Below, one piece after another: positions 8,907 through 19,400 of a stretch of 64,000 nucleotides of DNA. Where the stretch lies: assembly GCF_030397665.1 (NCBI RefSeq), contig NZ_JAPUBT010000011.1, positions 1-64,000 of the forward strand, in the 5' to 3' direction. The stretch is from Janthinobacterium sp. SUN073 (GTDB lineage: Bacteria > Pseudomonadota > Gammaproteobacteria > Burkholderiales > Burkholderiaceae_D). Under the pieces are notes generated by a model, which searched no databases, was not told the origin of the DNA, and saw nothing but the letters and a program-made list of their open reading frames with translations. Position numbers and translations under genes: made by a program. Positions within the stretch are counted from its first letter, which is position 1. Each line of letters opens with the position of its first letter.

Positions 8907-9244
8907 TGTTACGCATGACCATCGTCAGTCCTAGCATTGCCGAGCAGGTCCGAGTTGAGGTCGGCATTCTGCGCCGCGCAGTCGATGCCGGCGACCTGGA
9001 CCGGACGGATGAGGCAACCGCGCGTCTTCTGGAGCTGACGGCCGCTTGCCGATCGATCGACTTGTCGGAAGAGGACTGGCGCGCGTTCATGAACGACGTC
9101 AGGCGCGGGAACCCTGCGTTCGAATCGAGCTATCTGTTGCCGGGCGAGGTGTGCGCTTCCCTCTTCCCGACCATCAGCGCCAGCGACCAGGTTCTTGAAC
9201 TGCCGATCGATGGAGAGATTGGTGAGGACGAGATCGATGTTTGA
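8903..9244 (+). CDS. Small unknown protein in the TerY-P operon
   Basis: 113 residues, not recognised. The protein is acidic at its C-terminus (PIDGEIGEDEIDV) and helical in the first half. ATG 8903 is chosen because it overlaps the stop of the upstream coiled-coil gene in ATGA. The longer frame from 8864 would overlap that gene by 43 bases. The 3' end overlaps the next gene by 8 bases. Tight coupling on both sides shows it is a genuine operon member. It could be an immunity or chaperone-like partner of the preceding nuclease-like protein, which is speculation. Confidence 0.65.
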   Translation: MMLRMTIVSPSIAEQVRVEVGILRRAVDAGDLDRTDEATARLLELTAACRSIDLSEEDWRAFMNDVRRGNPAFESSYLLPGEVCASLFPTISASDQVLELPIDGEIGEDEIDV

Positions 9245-9467
9245 CGATGTTTTGGGAATGGCAACACTGTGCTCGGAACACTTCCGCGACGGTGTGCCCG
9301 ATGCGTTTGGCGCATCCCTGGCCACCGAGGTGCTTGACCCAATTCTGAAAGAAATCGACTCGCTACGCATTTTCAATACAGAGTTTCAGCGGCAAGTGCT
9401 CAGCATTGACACAAGCCTGGCGGATGCACGCGGCATTCAGGGTCACGATCACGGGTGGGACAGATGA
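9237..9467 (+). CDS. Small helical unknown protein, 76 aa
   Basis: The most likely start is ATG 9237 (peptide MFDDVLGMA), overlapping the preceding stop by 8 bases. The stop overlaps the FtsK-like ATPase start in ATGA. The product is predicted to be helical, with no known motif. Size and position between a WXG100-like/coiled-coil pair and an FtsK-like ATPase would fit a second small helical partner of the same complex, but the sequence gives no family match I can name. Confidence 0.55.
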   Translation: MFDDVLGMATLCSEHFRDGVPDAFGASLATEVLDPILKEIDSLRIFNTEFQRQVLSIDTSLADARGIQGHDHGWDR

Positions 9468-12187
9468 GCGGCGTTCACTACCATTACAAAGAGACGATCT
9501 CCCGGATGAACAAGGCGATCGCGGATTATCGCGAAGGTCTCCTGCGCATCACACGGGAATACGAGGCCGTCTACGTTCGGATTGATCACTCCCGTCGCGG
9601 CGCGCATGGACTCGCGGACGACACGCAGCAGGCCGATAGCGGCCGCGCGAAAAGAATATTGAACTGGCAATCGGTGTTTGCCAAAGAATGGGAAAAGGTC
9701 GCTGCTGCGAATGCGCGTTCGAGCGCCGAGCTTCTTCGGACTCAGCCCTCTTTAATCGATTTCCGACGCGATCACCCGCCGATGGCTTCGCGCATTCCCG
9801 CACACATCGCGCTCGGCTCGCATCAATTTTTTTTCGAAAAGCTTTCCTGCCTGGTGCCATGCACCGTGCCATTTCCGCTTGCCCGGCCCATCGCTCTGTC
9901 GGAAGACAACGCGGCGCACCAGCGCCTTGCGCATGCCCTCCTTCTTCGCCTGCTATCGGCTTTGCCGCCGGGACAACTGGAACTGACGCTCGTCGACCCG
10001 CTGCAACTGGGACAATCGCTCAGGCCCTTCCTGTCGCTGCTGAAAGTGACGCAATTAGTGCCGCAACAACGTGTGCTGACTCGCTCGGACGAGATCGAAG
10101 CCGCCCTCGGCACACTGACGGACGAGGTCGAGGAGCTGATTCAGCATCGGCTCAACGACAAGGCGGCCACTTGGTCGGCATACAACGCCACGCATCCCTC
10201 CAGTGCCCTGTCCTACAAGGTCGTGCTGCTGTCCGATGTCCCGGAGCAACTCTCGGACAAGAGCCTGTGGTTCCTGGAACGGCTTTGCGAGAATGGTCCG
10301 CGTTGTGGTGTCCTGCCCATCATCACGCTTGATGCAGAGCGCATGGAGGACGGGCGCTACGCGAAACTGCGCGCCACGCTGGACGCCTCGGCCATGGACT
10401 TCGACGCGCTGCTGGCGGGCACGGCGGACGCGGCAGACGGTTGCGATGGGCTGTCGTTCGCCTACCAACCGGAGCAGTGGCCCCATCAGGAGGTGTTGGA
10501 GGGATTTTTCTCCGCACTTGCCCAGGCTTGCGCCGACAAGTCGCGTTTCAGCAGGACGCTGCCCGACCTCTGGACGCCTTTCAGCAAGGGCGCCAGTACC
10601 GGCGGTGGTTTCGATATTCCTATCGGCTGGACACCCGCAGGGGAGCCCGTGTCACTGATCCTGGGTGCGACCGCGTCCGAGCACCACGCATTACTTGCTG
10701 GGAAAACCGGCTCCGGAAAATCCAACCTGCTGCATGTGTTGATTCATACGCTGTGCGAAAAATACGATCCCGCAGAACTTGACCTTTATCTGCTGGACTA
10801 CAAGGAATCGACGGAATTCAATATTTATGCCGCTCCGCCCTTGCCGCACGCCCGTCTGGTGGCCACGGAAAGCGACCCGGAATACGGCGTGACGGTGTTG
10901 CGTCATCTCGTGGAAGAGCTCGAAGGGCGCGCGCGCATGTTCAAGAACACGGGCGTGCGCGATTTTGCCGAATACCGCCTTACCGGCCTTGCGCGGCTGC
11001 CGCGTATCCTTCTCGTCATTGACGAGTTCCAGGTCCTGTTTTCGGAAAAGCGCCAGGTTGCAGAGGCGGCTGAGCAACTTCTCTCGCAACTCCTGAAGCA
11101 GGGCCGCTCCTTCGGCATCCACATTCTGCTGGCAACGCAGACACTGAAGGGCATCAATGCCCAATCGATAAGCAGTCTCATCACCCAGCTGGGAAGTCGC
11201 ATCGCGCTGGCCTGCGGCCAGGAAGATTCGGCGATGATCCTGGGAGGAAATAACTGGGCGGCAGCCGAGCTTCGCAGCCCGCCCGAGGGCATCATCAACA
11301 ATGCCAACGGTGCGAAATCGGGCAATGTGAAGTTCCTGATTCCTTTGGCGGAAGGTGCAATGTGCCGCGAGCATGTGGGCAGGCTCGCGGCATATGCAGC
11401 TTCGCCTGGCGCGCGCGCCAAGACACGGATATTCAGCGGAGCGTACTTGCCGGAACTGCCATCCCCCGAAGCATTGTCAGCGCTGTGCGCGCCAAACGCG
11501 ATTGCCCTGGGCGAGCGCCTGACATTCGAGGCCGACGCGCTGATCATCCCGCTCGCCCGGCGCGCCGCATTCAACGTCCTGTTCAGTGGTTACGACGACC
11601 AGATTCACGACGGGCTGCTGGCCGCCACGCTCTCAAGCATCAGGTTCGCCGGCGACTTCGACGAGGTCGTGTATTTCAACGGGCGAGGCGTTGTTCCCGG
11701 CGGTGGCGTGCCTGCCGCCGCCGCGGCGCTGGGCGCGCGTTTCAAGGCGTACGACGACATTGCCGCGCTACCACTGCAAGCGATAGCGGACGGCATCGGT
11801 ACCCGCCGTGTCGCGCTCATCATCGATGGTCTCGATGCCGAGAAGGCGCTGCATCCGGCGCCGTCGTTCAGGCCCGCCAAGCCTGGTGAACCACCGTCTG
11901 CGGCGGACCTGCTGAAGCGCCTCGCGGAAGAAGGTCCGCGCAAAGGCACATTCGTGTTCGTGTTCGTGGACCGATGGCAGCGCTGTGCCAGTGCCTGCAA
12001 GGACCTCCTGGCATTCTTCGAGCTGCGGGCAGCCTATTGCATGAACGAAGACGACGCAGGATCGCTTGTCAGTGGTGGCATCGGCAAGTTCAAGGGTATC
12101 GAAAAGCCCAACCGCGCCGTTTTTGTCAACAGGATGACCAACGAGATCGCATGGTTCAGACCCTATATTCGAAAGAACCCTCAATGA
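9464..12187 (+). CDS. FtsK/SpoIIIE-HerA-like ATPase, 907 aa
   Basis: A P-loop motor with Walker A AGKTGSGKSNLLH (about residues 412-424) and Walker B ILLVIDEFQVLF (about 513-524). An LLATQTLKG sensor-like segment follows, as in FtsK/SpoIIIE translocases and type VII EssC proteins. The first 80 residues are coiled coil. No transmembrane segment is visible, so it is a soluble motor, unlike FtsK or EssC. The C-terminal part (from about 680) may be a second, degenerate ATPase lobe: SGYDDQIHDGLLAATL and VALIIDGLDAEK occur without an intact P-loop. ATG 9464 is chosen for the ATGA overlap and the preceding GGGTGGGA. It probably pumps DNA or a partner protein for the neighbouring nuclease-like products. 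Confidence 0.88.
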   Translation: MSGVHYHYKETISRMNKAIADYREGLLRITREYEAVYVRIDHSRRGAHGLADDTQQADSGRAKRILNWQSVFAKEWEKVAAANARSSAELLRTQPSLIDFRRDHPPMASRIPAHIALGSHQFFFEKLSCLVPCTVPFPLARPIALSEDNAAHQRLAHALLLRLLSALPPGQLELTLVDPLQLGQSLRPFLSLLKVTQLVPQQRVLTRSDEIEAALGTLTDEVEELIQHRLNDKAATWSAYNATHPSSALSYKVVLLSDVPEQLSDKSLWFLERLCENGPRCGVLPIITLDAERMEDGRYAKLRATLDASAMDFDALLAGTADAADGCDGLSFAYQPEQWPHQEVLEGFFSALAQACADKSRFSRTLPDLWTPFSKGASTGGGFDIPIGWTPAGEPVSLILGATASEHHALLAGKTGSGKSNLLHVLIHTLCEKYDPAELDLYLLDYKESTEFNIYAAPPLPHARLVATESDPEYGVTVLRHLVEELEGRARMFKNTGVRDFAEYRLTGLARLPRILLVIDEFQVLFSEKRQVAEAAEQLLSQLLKQGRSFGIHILLATQTLKGINAQSISSLITQLGSRIALACGQEDSAMILGGNNWAAAELRSPPEGIINNANGAKSGNVKFLIPLAEGAMCREHVGRLAAYAASPGARAKTRIFSGAYLPELPSPEALSALCAPNAIALGERLTFEADALIIPLARRAAFNVLFSGYDDQIHDGLLAATLSSIRFAGDFDEVVYFNGRGVVPGGGVPAAAAALGARFKAYDDIAALPLQAIADGIGTRRVALIIDGLDAEKALHPAPSFRPAKPGEPPSAADLLKRLAEEGPRKGTFVFVFVDRWQRCASACKDLLAFFELRAAYCMNEDDAGSLVSGGIGKFKGIEKPNRAVFVNRMTNEIAWFRPYIRKNPQ

Positions 12188-13947
12188 AGAAGTTCCTGCT
12201 CACCTGGTATGGCATCACCGACTTCCGCGCATCGCTGGGGTTTGAAAACACGGACGGTCCTATCGCCGGGGCACTGGTGGCCGAGGAGTATTCTGATGTC
12301 GTCGTGCTGTGCTACACGCGGATGGACGACACGTCCGGCGGGACGGATGCCCAGGCGGCCTTCGAGGCAGCGCTGGCAGCGGTCCATGACGCGGGCCAGC
12401 ACAGGGACTGGAAGGTGACTGGCGAATTCGTTTCCAGATTCGCCAACACCCCCGCCGCGCACGCGCATTTCGCCCGCTGGCTGGAAGAGCGCGTGCATGC
12501 TGCGGGGACGAATACGAAAGTCTGTTTCAAGAGCGAAAAGCTGCGCGAACTCAATGATACGGAGGGAATCTACGCCTGTGCCATGGACGCACTGGACTTC
12601 GCTGCCAAGGCAGATGGTGAGAAGCTCGTCACGCTCTACCTGAGCCCGGGCACGCCGGTCATGGCCTTTGTCTGGGCACTGGCGGCACTGCGGCATCCGG
12701 ACCTGAAAAAACGGCTCATCGTCTCGCCGGTCGTCGGCAAGCCCCCCGAGGTCATTTCTTTGCCTGCCGAATGGCTTGATCGGCATGACGCAAGCCAGAC
12801 AGGCTCAGGCAGCGTCGTCGACGGGTTCGACGTGACATTCCACCTGTTCGGCGAGCAGCGCATGCCGTCCCTGCTCGGAATTCGGCAATTCGCGTCAAAA
12901 AAACATGTCTTCGTCAATTCGAAGGAATATCCCGCATCGTGCGTGGAATCGTTCCTCGACGGCAATCCGTTCGAGGAGCTTGCCGTCTCGCCCTGGGATG
13001 CCAGATCCGTCCACGATAAGATCATCCATCATGCCAAGCCGCTGCCGGCGAATACGCGTATCGGCATCAACCTCACTGGCGGAACAAAAATGATGTTCAC
13101 CGGCGCCCTCTCGGCCGCCCGGGCGCTTGGCGCTGTCCCGTTCTATTTTGACAGCCGCAATCATCGCGTGACCTTTGTCGACAGTCATTTCCAGGAAGTT
13201 ATCAGGCCGATCGATTCAATCGAAGACTTCCTGATCCTGAACGGGAACGGATTGAAGGTATCGGAAAAGGGTTTGCCAACCGAGATGCCGGCAGATCGCC
13301 GTCGCCTGACCGACATGTTGTGGAGAAATCATACGAAGATCGCGCGCTGCTACAGGAAGTTGCGCGAGTTTAACGATGGATGTAAACCGTTCGTCTTCGA
13401 AAATGAGCATTTCTATTTTTCGCTTGGCAAGGATGCCTCTGCCACAGCAAGAGGTGGCGGGTTGGACATGCATTTCCAAAACTGGCCCGATTTTGCGAAA
13501 TATCTGTCGGGCGGCTGGTTCGAGGAATACGTGTATTCGCAGTTCAAGCCCTACGAAGACAAGGGCATCATCAAGGATCTGAGAATCAACGTCAAGTTAC
13601 AGCTCGATCGTGAAAACGCCCCCGGGGCGCTGCGTCCGGACAGCGCCCTGTACAACGAACTCGATGTCGTGTTCACCGATGGCTATTCGCTCTACATCGT
13701 GGAGTGCAAGGCAGGCGATGTGACACAGGAGCAGGTGATGAAATTGCAGAACCTCGTCCGATTCTATGGCGGGGTGGAAGGTCGAGGCATCCTTGCTTCG
13801 TGCTTCCCGCCCGCCACCGAGGCAGTGCGGAAGAAGATCAAGGATGCAAGATTATCGCTTTGCAGTGGAAAATGGTTCTCGGAACAGCTCGATGCCCTGA
13901 TGGACGGCATCGCGGCACGCGCCAGATCAATCCGGGAAGCCCCATGA
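12184..13947 (+). CDS. CARF-domain nuclease (DUF1887/Card1-like), 587 aa
   Basis: The central region has the CARF hallmark NLTGGTKMM (from about residue 296). It is followed by a C-terminal restriction-endonuclease fold with ELDVVF (D494) and YIVECKAG (E507, K509), the order seen in Card1/Can2 nucleases activated by cyclic oligoadenylate. The N-terminal 120 residues (LTWYGITDFRASLG, then VVVLCYT) recall a second CARF/RtcR-type sensor half, making it longer than Card1 (about 370 aa). It starts in ATGA overlap with the ATPase gene and ends in ATGA overlap with the second VWA gene. No CRISPR locus or Cas10 is in the window, so the activating nucleotide is unknown. It is probably the signal-gated effector of the operon (inferred). 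Confidence 0.82.
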   Translation: MKKFLLTWYGITDFRASLGFENTDGPIAGALVAEEYSDVVVLCYTRMDDTSGGTDAQAAFEAALAAVHDAGQHRDWKVTGEFVSRFANTPAAHAHFARWLEERVHAAGTNTKVCFKSEKLRELNDTEGIYACAMDALDFAAKADGEKLVTLYLSPGTPVMAFVWALAALRHPDLKKRLIVSPVVGKPPEVISLPAEWLDRHDASQTGSGSVVDGFDVTFHLFGEQRMPSLLGIRQFASKKHVFVNSKEYPASCVESFLDGNPFEELAVSPWDARSVHDKIIHHAKPLPANTRIGINLTGGTKMMFTGALSAARALGAVPFYFDSRNHRVTFVDSHFQEVIRPIDSIEDFLILNGNGLKVSEKGLPTEMPADRRRLTDMLWRNHTKIARCYRKLREFNDGCKPFVFENEHFYFSLGKDASATARGGGLDMHFQNWPDFAKYLSGGWFEEYVYSQFKPYEDKGIIKDLRINVKLQLDRENAPGALRPDSALYNELDVVFTDGYSLYIVECKAGDVTQEQVMKLQNLVRFYGGVEGRGILASCFPPATEAVRKKIKDARLSLCSGKWFSEQLDALMDGIAARARSIREAP

Positions 13948-14414
13948 CGCTCTATCTGGTGTGCGATATCTCCGGCAGCATGGGCGACGACGGCAGGCCG
14001 TTCATCGTGAGGACTGCGGTGATGACCATCGCGCAGTGGGCGCGGCTCGGATACGGGCTCGCACAGATCAAATTGTGCGCCTGGGCATCGCAAGCAACGC
14101 TGCTGTCCGACTGGAATGTCCAACAGGAATACCCTGCGCAACTGCTGGCCTGCAAGGGCGCTTCGAACTGGAATGCCCTGGTCCAGATGTTCGGGGACAA
14201 CCCGGGCGGCAGAATCCTTCTTCTGTCCGACGGGTTCTGGTCACGTGACGAGGCGCGGATATTCAAGCAATGGAAAGATCGCCTCCCGCCCGACACGCTG
14301 CGCATCGTCAGGACCGGCCCGGATGCCAGCCCCCAGCTCAAAGGCGCGGATGTATTCAGCACCGAAGACTTGTTTGCCGCGCTCGATGACTGGCGGGAAG
14401 GCGGCCCGGCATGA
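13944..14414 (+). CDS. VWA protein of the TerY-P triad, 156 aa
   Basis: A compact von Willebrand A domain opening directly with LVCDISGSMGDDG (MIDAS D8-x-S-x-S) and ILLLSDGFW as the later aspartate loop. Immediately downstream lie a PP2C phosphatase and a Ser/Thr kinase, each in overlap. This VWA-phosphatase-kinase order is the TerY phosphorylation triad, reported as an antiphage system by Gao and colleagues (2020) and described genomically by Anantharaman, Iyer and Aravind (2012). The domain probably presents the kinase or phosphatase to its substrate. Distinct from the 244-aa VWA protein that opens the operon. Confidence 0.88.
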   Translation: MTLYLVCDISGSMGDDGRPFIVRTAVMTIAQWARLGYGLAQIKLCAWASQATLLSDWNVQQEYPAQLLACKGASNWNALVQMFGDNPGGRILLLSDGFWSRDEARIFKQWKDRLPPDTLRIVRTGPDASPQLKGADVFSTEDLFAALDDWREGGPA

Positions 14415-15127
14415 GCCTCTGGAAGAGTTATGGCGCCAGCGTGCGCGGCCCCGGCCATATGGCCACGGGCGTACCCAACCAGGATGCGTGGGCATCGTTT
14501 CACCGTGTCTGGGGCGATGGCATCGTCGTTTCCGATGGCGTCGGTTCGAAGCCCTTCTCGAATGTGGGGAGCGACGCGGCCTGCTTCGCGGTGAAGCAGG
14601 CCGCTTGCGCATGGCGCGACGATCCCGACTCGGCGCCCCACGTGCTGCTCGGGCACATCCGAAGCCTTTGGCTGTCGAGTGTCGCCCCGCTCGCACCCAG
14701 CGATTGCGCGGCCACCTGCCTGTTCGCATTCCGGCTCCGGGACCGGCTTCACATGGGCATGCTCGGCGATGGCCTTGCTGCCGCGATCCGGTCGGATGGC
14801 TCCGTACTGTCGCTCGTGGAGGACAAGTCGCAGGGCTTTTCGAACATCACAATGGCGCTTTCTCCGAGCGTTTCTCCACAAGACTGGCGCTATGTATCGC
14901 TGCCGGTCGCGGAATGCACCGCGGTCCTGCTCTGCACCGACGGTGTGTCGGACGACCTGGACAATCCCGACGGGTTCGTCAGCGGTCTTGTCGATGCCTG
15001 TCGTCCCCTCGCTGCCGCAAGTGCCAGCCGCCACATGCGCTACATGCTCGGAAACTGGCCAACGCCGAGGCACACCGACGACAAGACCATCGCCTGTCTG
15101 TACCGCGAGGAGGCCACGTATGAGTGA
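14411..15127 (+). CDS. PP2C-type protein phosphatase of the TerY-P triad
   Basis: 238 residues with the metal-binding motifs of PPM phosphatases: VVSDGVGSKP (D42), GMLGDG, LCTDGVSDD (D177) and HTDDKT near the C-terminus. It would dephosphorylate Ser/Thr on the partner kinase or its targets using Mn or Mg ions. No membrane or regulatory domain is attached, and the length is that of a minimal PP2C core. The start overlaps the VWA gene stop in ATGA; the end overlaps the kinase start by 8 bases. Strict stoichiometric coupling of phosphatase and kinase suggests a switch whose default state is set by their balance. Confidence 0.9.
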   Translation: MSLWKSYGASVRGPGHMATGVPNQDAWASFHRVWGDGIVVSDGVGSKPFSNVGSDAACFAVKQAACAWRDDPDSAPHVLLGHIRSLWLSSVAPLAPSDCAATCLFAFRLRDRLHMGMLGDGLAAAIRSDGSVLSLVEDKSQGFSNITMALSPSVSPQDWRYVSLPVAECTAVLLCTDGVSDDLDNPDGFVSGLVDACRPLAAASASRHMRYMLGNWPTPRHTDDKTIACLYREEATYE

Positions 15128-16466
15128 GTTCGACAAGCACCGAACCCAGGCGCCGCTTGCCGACGAATATGGCAATGTCCACCAGATCGCTGACGAACTT
15201 GCCAGGGGTGGTCAGGGCGTCGTGTTCCGCACCAGGGATGCAGATCTGGCAATCAAGCAACCGCTCGACCCATCCGGGCAACCCGACAGGCGCGCCAATA
15301 TGCGCGACCGTTTCCGGCACATTCGCCTGCTGCCGATGCCTGCCCGTGTTCCAGTCTCACTGCCTCTGGCCATCCTGCGCGACCAACCCGGCTACGTGAT
15401 GCGCCTGTTGAACGGGATGAAACCGTTCAATGCCTTCGATCTGGACGGCAGGGCAAAGAAGGCGCAGGAGGACGGGAACGTCGCCCTCCCCGAATGGCTG
15501 GCAAGGATTCAGGACAGAGACATGGCATTGCGCCTCCTGCATTATGCCGGTACGGGCTCGACGCGCCGCCGCCTGTTCGCGCTCGCGAAGTGCGCCGCTA
15601 TCCTCGCCCGTCTCCACAGTGCGGGACTGGTCTATGGCGACATCTCGACCAACAATGCGTTCCTGGGCGAGGGAGCTTCCCGCGATGTCTGGCTGATCGA
15701 CGCGGACAACATGCGCTTTGAACAGTCGAGCGCGGGCAGTGCTGTCTACACGCCGGGTTATGGCGCCCCCGAAGTCGTGCGTGGCACCGGCGACTCGCGT
15801 CCGCGGACAGATTGCTGGGCGTTCGCGGTCATGGCGTTCAAGATGCTGGCGCTGTGCCACCCCTTCATCGGCAAGAAAGTGCTGGAACCCGAGGACGACG
15901 AAGGCGGATGGGATGACAAACCGGCAGAGGACGGTGCGCCTGCCGACTTGGATGAGCGGGCCTATGCCGGTTACCTGCCGTTCGTGGATGACGAGGACGA
16001 CGATTCGAACGAGAGCATTGGCGGCCTCCCTCGCGACCTGGTCGCCACGGCGGGACTGCGTCGCCTGTTCCAGGAAACCTTCAACGCGGGAAGACATCAC
16101 CCGCACCGTCGTCCGGCAATGGCGTTCTGGGCACTGGAGCTGGCCAGGGCATTCGACCAATCGCTGGAATGCACGGCATGCAAAATGAGCTATTTAGCGC
16201 ACCAGCACGAGAACTGTCCTTACTGCCGCGCGCCGCGTCCAGCTTTCATCCGTGCCAGAACCCCGCGCTGGGAAATCTCGATTCCCGCCGACGCCACCGA
16301 AGCGGCGCTTCCGCACCGTCTGTTCCACCCGTTTTCGTTCGAGCACAACGACAATACCGAATATGAGGCAGTCCTGAATTTCTCGACCAAGACCATCACG
16401 CCGGTGCGGGGCACGAGGCCATTTCCTGACAATCTGACTGTCGAGTTCGTAGGAGCGGGACAATGA
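15120..16466 (+). CDS. Ser/Thr protein kinase of the TerY-P triad with zinc ribbon
   Basis: 448 residues. Kinase-fold signatures are a glycine-rich loop GGQGVVF (about 30), an IKQ lysine (about 46), a catalytic loop VYGDISTNNAF (D174, in place of HRD) and LIDADNM (D194, in place of DFG), then an APEVV-type activation segment end. An acidic insert (LEPEDDEGG and following) is unusual. The C-terminus has a zinc ribbon CTAC...CPYC. Start ATG 15120 is deduced from its 8-base overlap with the phosphatase; a much longer frame upstream is a shadow. The stop overlaps the helicase start in ATGA. The zinc ribbon may hold nucleic acid or partner proteins. The catalytic-motif deviations are the usual ones for TerY-P kinases. 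Confidence 0.88.
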   Translation: MSEFDKHRTQAPLADEYGNVHQIADELARGGQGVVFRTRDADLAIKQPLDPSGQPDRRANMRDRFRHIRLLPMPARVPVSLPLAILRDQPGYVMRLLNGMKPFNAFDLDGRAKKAQEDGNVALPEWLARIQDRDMALRLLHYAGTGSTRRRLFALAKCAAILARLHSAGLVYGDISTNNAFLGEGASRDVWLIDADNMRFEQSSAGSAVYTPGYGAPEVVRGTGDSRPRTDCWAFAVMAFKMLALCHPFIGKKVLEPEDDEGGWDDKPAEDGAPADLDERAYAGYLPFVDDEDDDSNESIGGLPRDLVATAGLRRLFQETFNAGRHHPHRRPAMAFWALELARAFDQSLECTACKMSYLAHQHENCPYCRAPRPAFIRARTPRWEISIPADATEAALPHRLFHPFSFEHNDNTEYEAVLNFSTKTITPVRGTRPFPDNLTVEFVGAGQ

Positions 16467-19400
16467 AATTCCAGGATATCCCGGCCGACATCCTCACTCT
16501 GCGCGTCAAGCCGACTGGCAATGCGGTCGCCCTGCGCGAGCAACCTGTCCTTTCGGTGGAAGCAGATCCATCCCGTCCGGATCAATTCGACATCCGCCTC
16601 AGGGATGCCCTGGTGTCCGTGCGGCCTGTCGCCGACAACGACGTCCGCCGTCTCAATGCCGAGCTCGCAAGCGGTCGGGCACTGCTCGCGCAACTTGACA
16701 ATCCCGCGGCCGACGGCAGCACGGACCTGCGCATCGCCTTCTTCACGGGCGAGTGTCTCGAAATGGGCGGCATTGATATCGGCGTGGACGAGTATGTGGA
16801 GGACGCGGTCGCCAGGCTGTGGCATCGAAAAAGCGAATTCAAGGGCGAGCGCCTTTACGGCATGCTCGACAAGCGCTGCTGCCTGCGCCACGGCGACAGC
16901 GCCTATTTTTTCCTGACTGCCGGCCCGGCGATCGACGAAGCCTTGCAGCCGGAAGGCTCCGAAACGGCATCGGACGACGATAACGATGCGACCGGGTCCG
17001 ACGACATGGAAAATGCGGACGAGCCGAACCCGGTTCCTGGCGATGCAGCCCGTGCGCAGAAGGCGACGCCGAACCGCAAGAACTCCTTCTGCGTCACCGG
17101 CGACGGCATCCGCTTTGTCGCCACCGCAACCTCCCAGCCAAACAACACATCCATTTTCCTCACGACCCGCCTGACCAAGGCCAGGAAAGGATCCGACCGC
17201 GCCCTGCGCCTGGCCAGGGGAACCCTCCGCTTCGTTGACTGGACCCAGGCGGGACAGATCCAGACCCTGGCCAGGGCGCAAATGACCGCGCTCACCCAGG
17301 ACAACGGGAGTTATCTGAAGAAGTGGGACGAGTTTGGCGATCTGGAAGGTGAACTGCTGCTCAGACAAGCACGTGAAGTCGGGTCGCTGAAGTTTTCCGA
17401 TATGGTGCAGCAGCGCAACGGCACGGTTTCCGTTTGCATATCCGGGGCCGCCGATTCCGCCCTGGACGCATTGGCGGACGGACGCGTGCCGGAAATCGAG
17501 ATTATCGACGAGCTACCGGACTACCTGAGCAATGAATCGCTGCGCTTTGTCGACTTTGCGATCCGAATGAAACAAGCGGAGGAAAGTGGCACCTCGGCCC
17601 GAAAGAGTGTGCAGCGCGAGGAAAAGACCAATTTCGGCGTCGCCGATTTCGACAGGGAGTCGATGACACTCACCCTCAAGGCGGAAACCCTGCCGAAGCA
17701 AACCGGCATGCTGATCCTCTCGCTTGCCGGTGAGATTGCCCAGATCAAGCGGCGGATGGCCGCCCGCAGTGCGATCGTCGAAGGCCGTGCGGCCAATCCT
17801 CAGCTCGGGCTCCTGATCGAAGAACGGGGGCAAATCACGCCGATCCGTGCTTCGCACAAGGTTGCCCCCTTGACCGCATTCGTTCGCAACAAGGTGTTTC
17901 GCAATCCACCGACCGCCATGCAGGAGAAAGCCATCGAGACGGCACTGAACACTCCTGACATCGCGCTGGTTCAGGGACCGCCCGGCACCGGCAAAACCAC
18001 TGTCATCGCAGCGATTCTAGAACGGCTCAACGAGCTGTCGGACAGGCGCGGCGCAAACATCAGGGGCCAGGTGCTATTGACCGGCTTTCAACACGATGCC
18101 GTTGAAAACATGATCGAACGGCTCACGCTCAACGGCATTCCGGTTCCGAAATTCGGGAAGCGTTCCAACGCAGAGGAAGATAACGCCAGCCTCTTCGAAG
18201 CGAGGATGGACGAATGGTGCGAAAAACTCGCTGCCGAACTTCGCCAGCGCAATCCGCGGATCGCGGACATCGAGCAGGAAGCGGACATCAAGAATCTGTG
18301 CCTGCAATACATCCAGGCGCCGACGCAAGCGCTGGCGGCGCGTCTGGCCGGCAAGATTGCAGAGCTCGGCATCGCCATTCTTGGCGAGGGTGCTGCGCGA
18401 CAAGCCGCAAATCTTGCAAAAAAACTTTCGAACGAAGAAAAGCTCAACGGAGATGCCAGCGAGTGGCTCAACACCGTGCGTCGCCTGCGAATTCATCCGG
18501 GAAGCTTCGCGGACGATGGACCGGAGAGGGCTGACGACGCACTGGAAGAGCTGCGCGGCGTACTCGACGCGAGCGATCTCGACTTGCTGGAAAAAGCCAG
18601 CATGTGGCGCAGCGAAGACGGTCTTCCGACTTTCCTGGATAAGCTCGCGACCCTCAAGAATACGCTGCTTGCCCGCTTTACCGCCCCGCCTCTGTTCCGT
18701 GTGGAGAAGCAAAACGATGAAATCCTTGCGTTGGCGGAAATTGCAACCAAGCGAATCCAGGCCGCCGGACATTCGGTAAGGGACAGGAAATCCGCCGCCC
18801 TGGCCGAGTTCCTGGCCGAGCTCGAAAGCAACGCTTACGGGATGATTGATGCAGTGTCCGAGTACAGTTTTGCGTTTGCCGCCACCTGCCAGCAAAGTGT
18901 GAACAAGCGGATGCAGATCCAGAAAGGCATCACTGGAGGCGGCGTCAGCCAGAGCCAGAAATCGATCGAGTATGAATACGTCATCGTCGATGAGGCCGCC
19001 CGCGTGTCGCCCCGCGATCTGATGGTCCCGATGGCGCAAGGCAAACGCATCATCCTGGTCGGCGACCACCGACAACTACCCCACATCATCGACGACGAGG
19101 TAGCCCGCCAGATGGAGGCGGGCGAAACCGGCCAGCAGGAGTCTGAGTGGCTCAAAAAATCCATGTTCCAGTATCTTTTTTCTGAACGTTTGAAAACCCT
19201 CGAAGAGAAGGATGGCGTCCTTCGCCGTGTCACGCTCGACAAGCAATACAGAATGCACCCGCTGCTGGGCGACTTCATCAGCCGCAATTTCTACGAACGT
19301 TTCGACCCGGTGGAGCGATTCGGTTCCGGGCGGCCCGACAGTGATTTTGTCCATGACCTGCCCGATACGAACGGCAGACCGGCGGTCTGGCTGAACGTGC

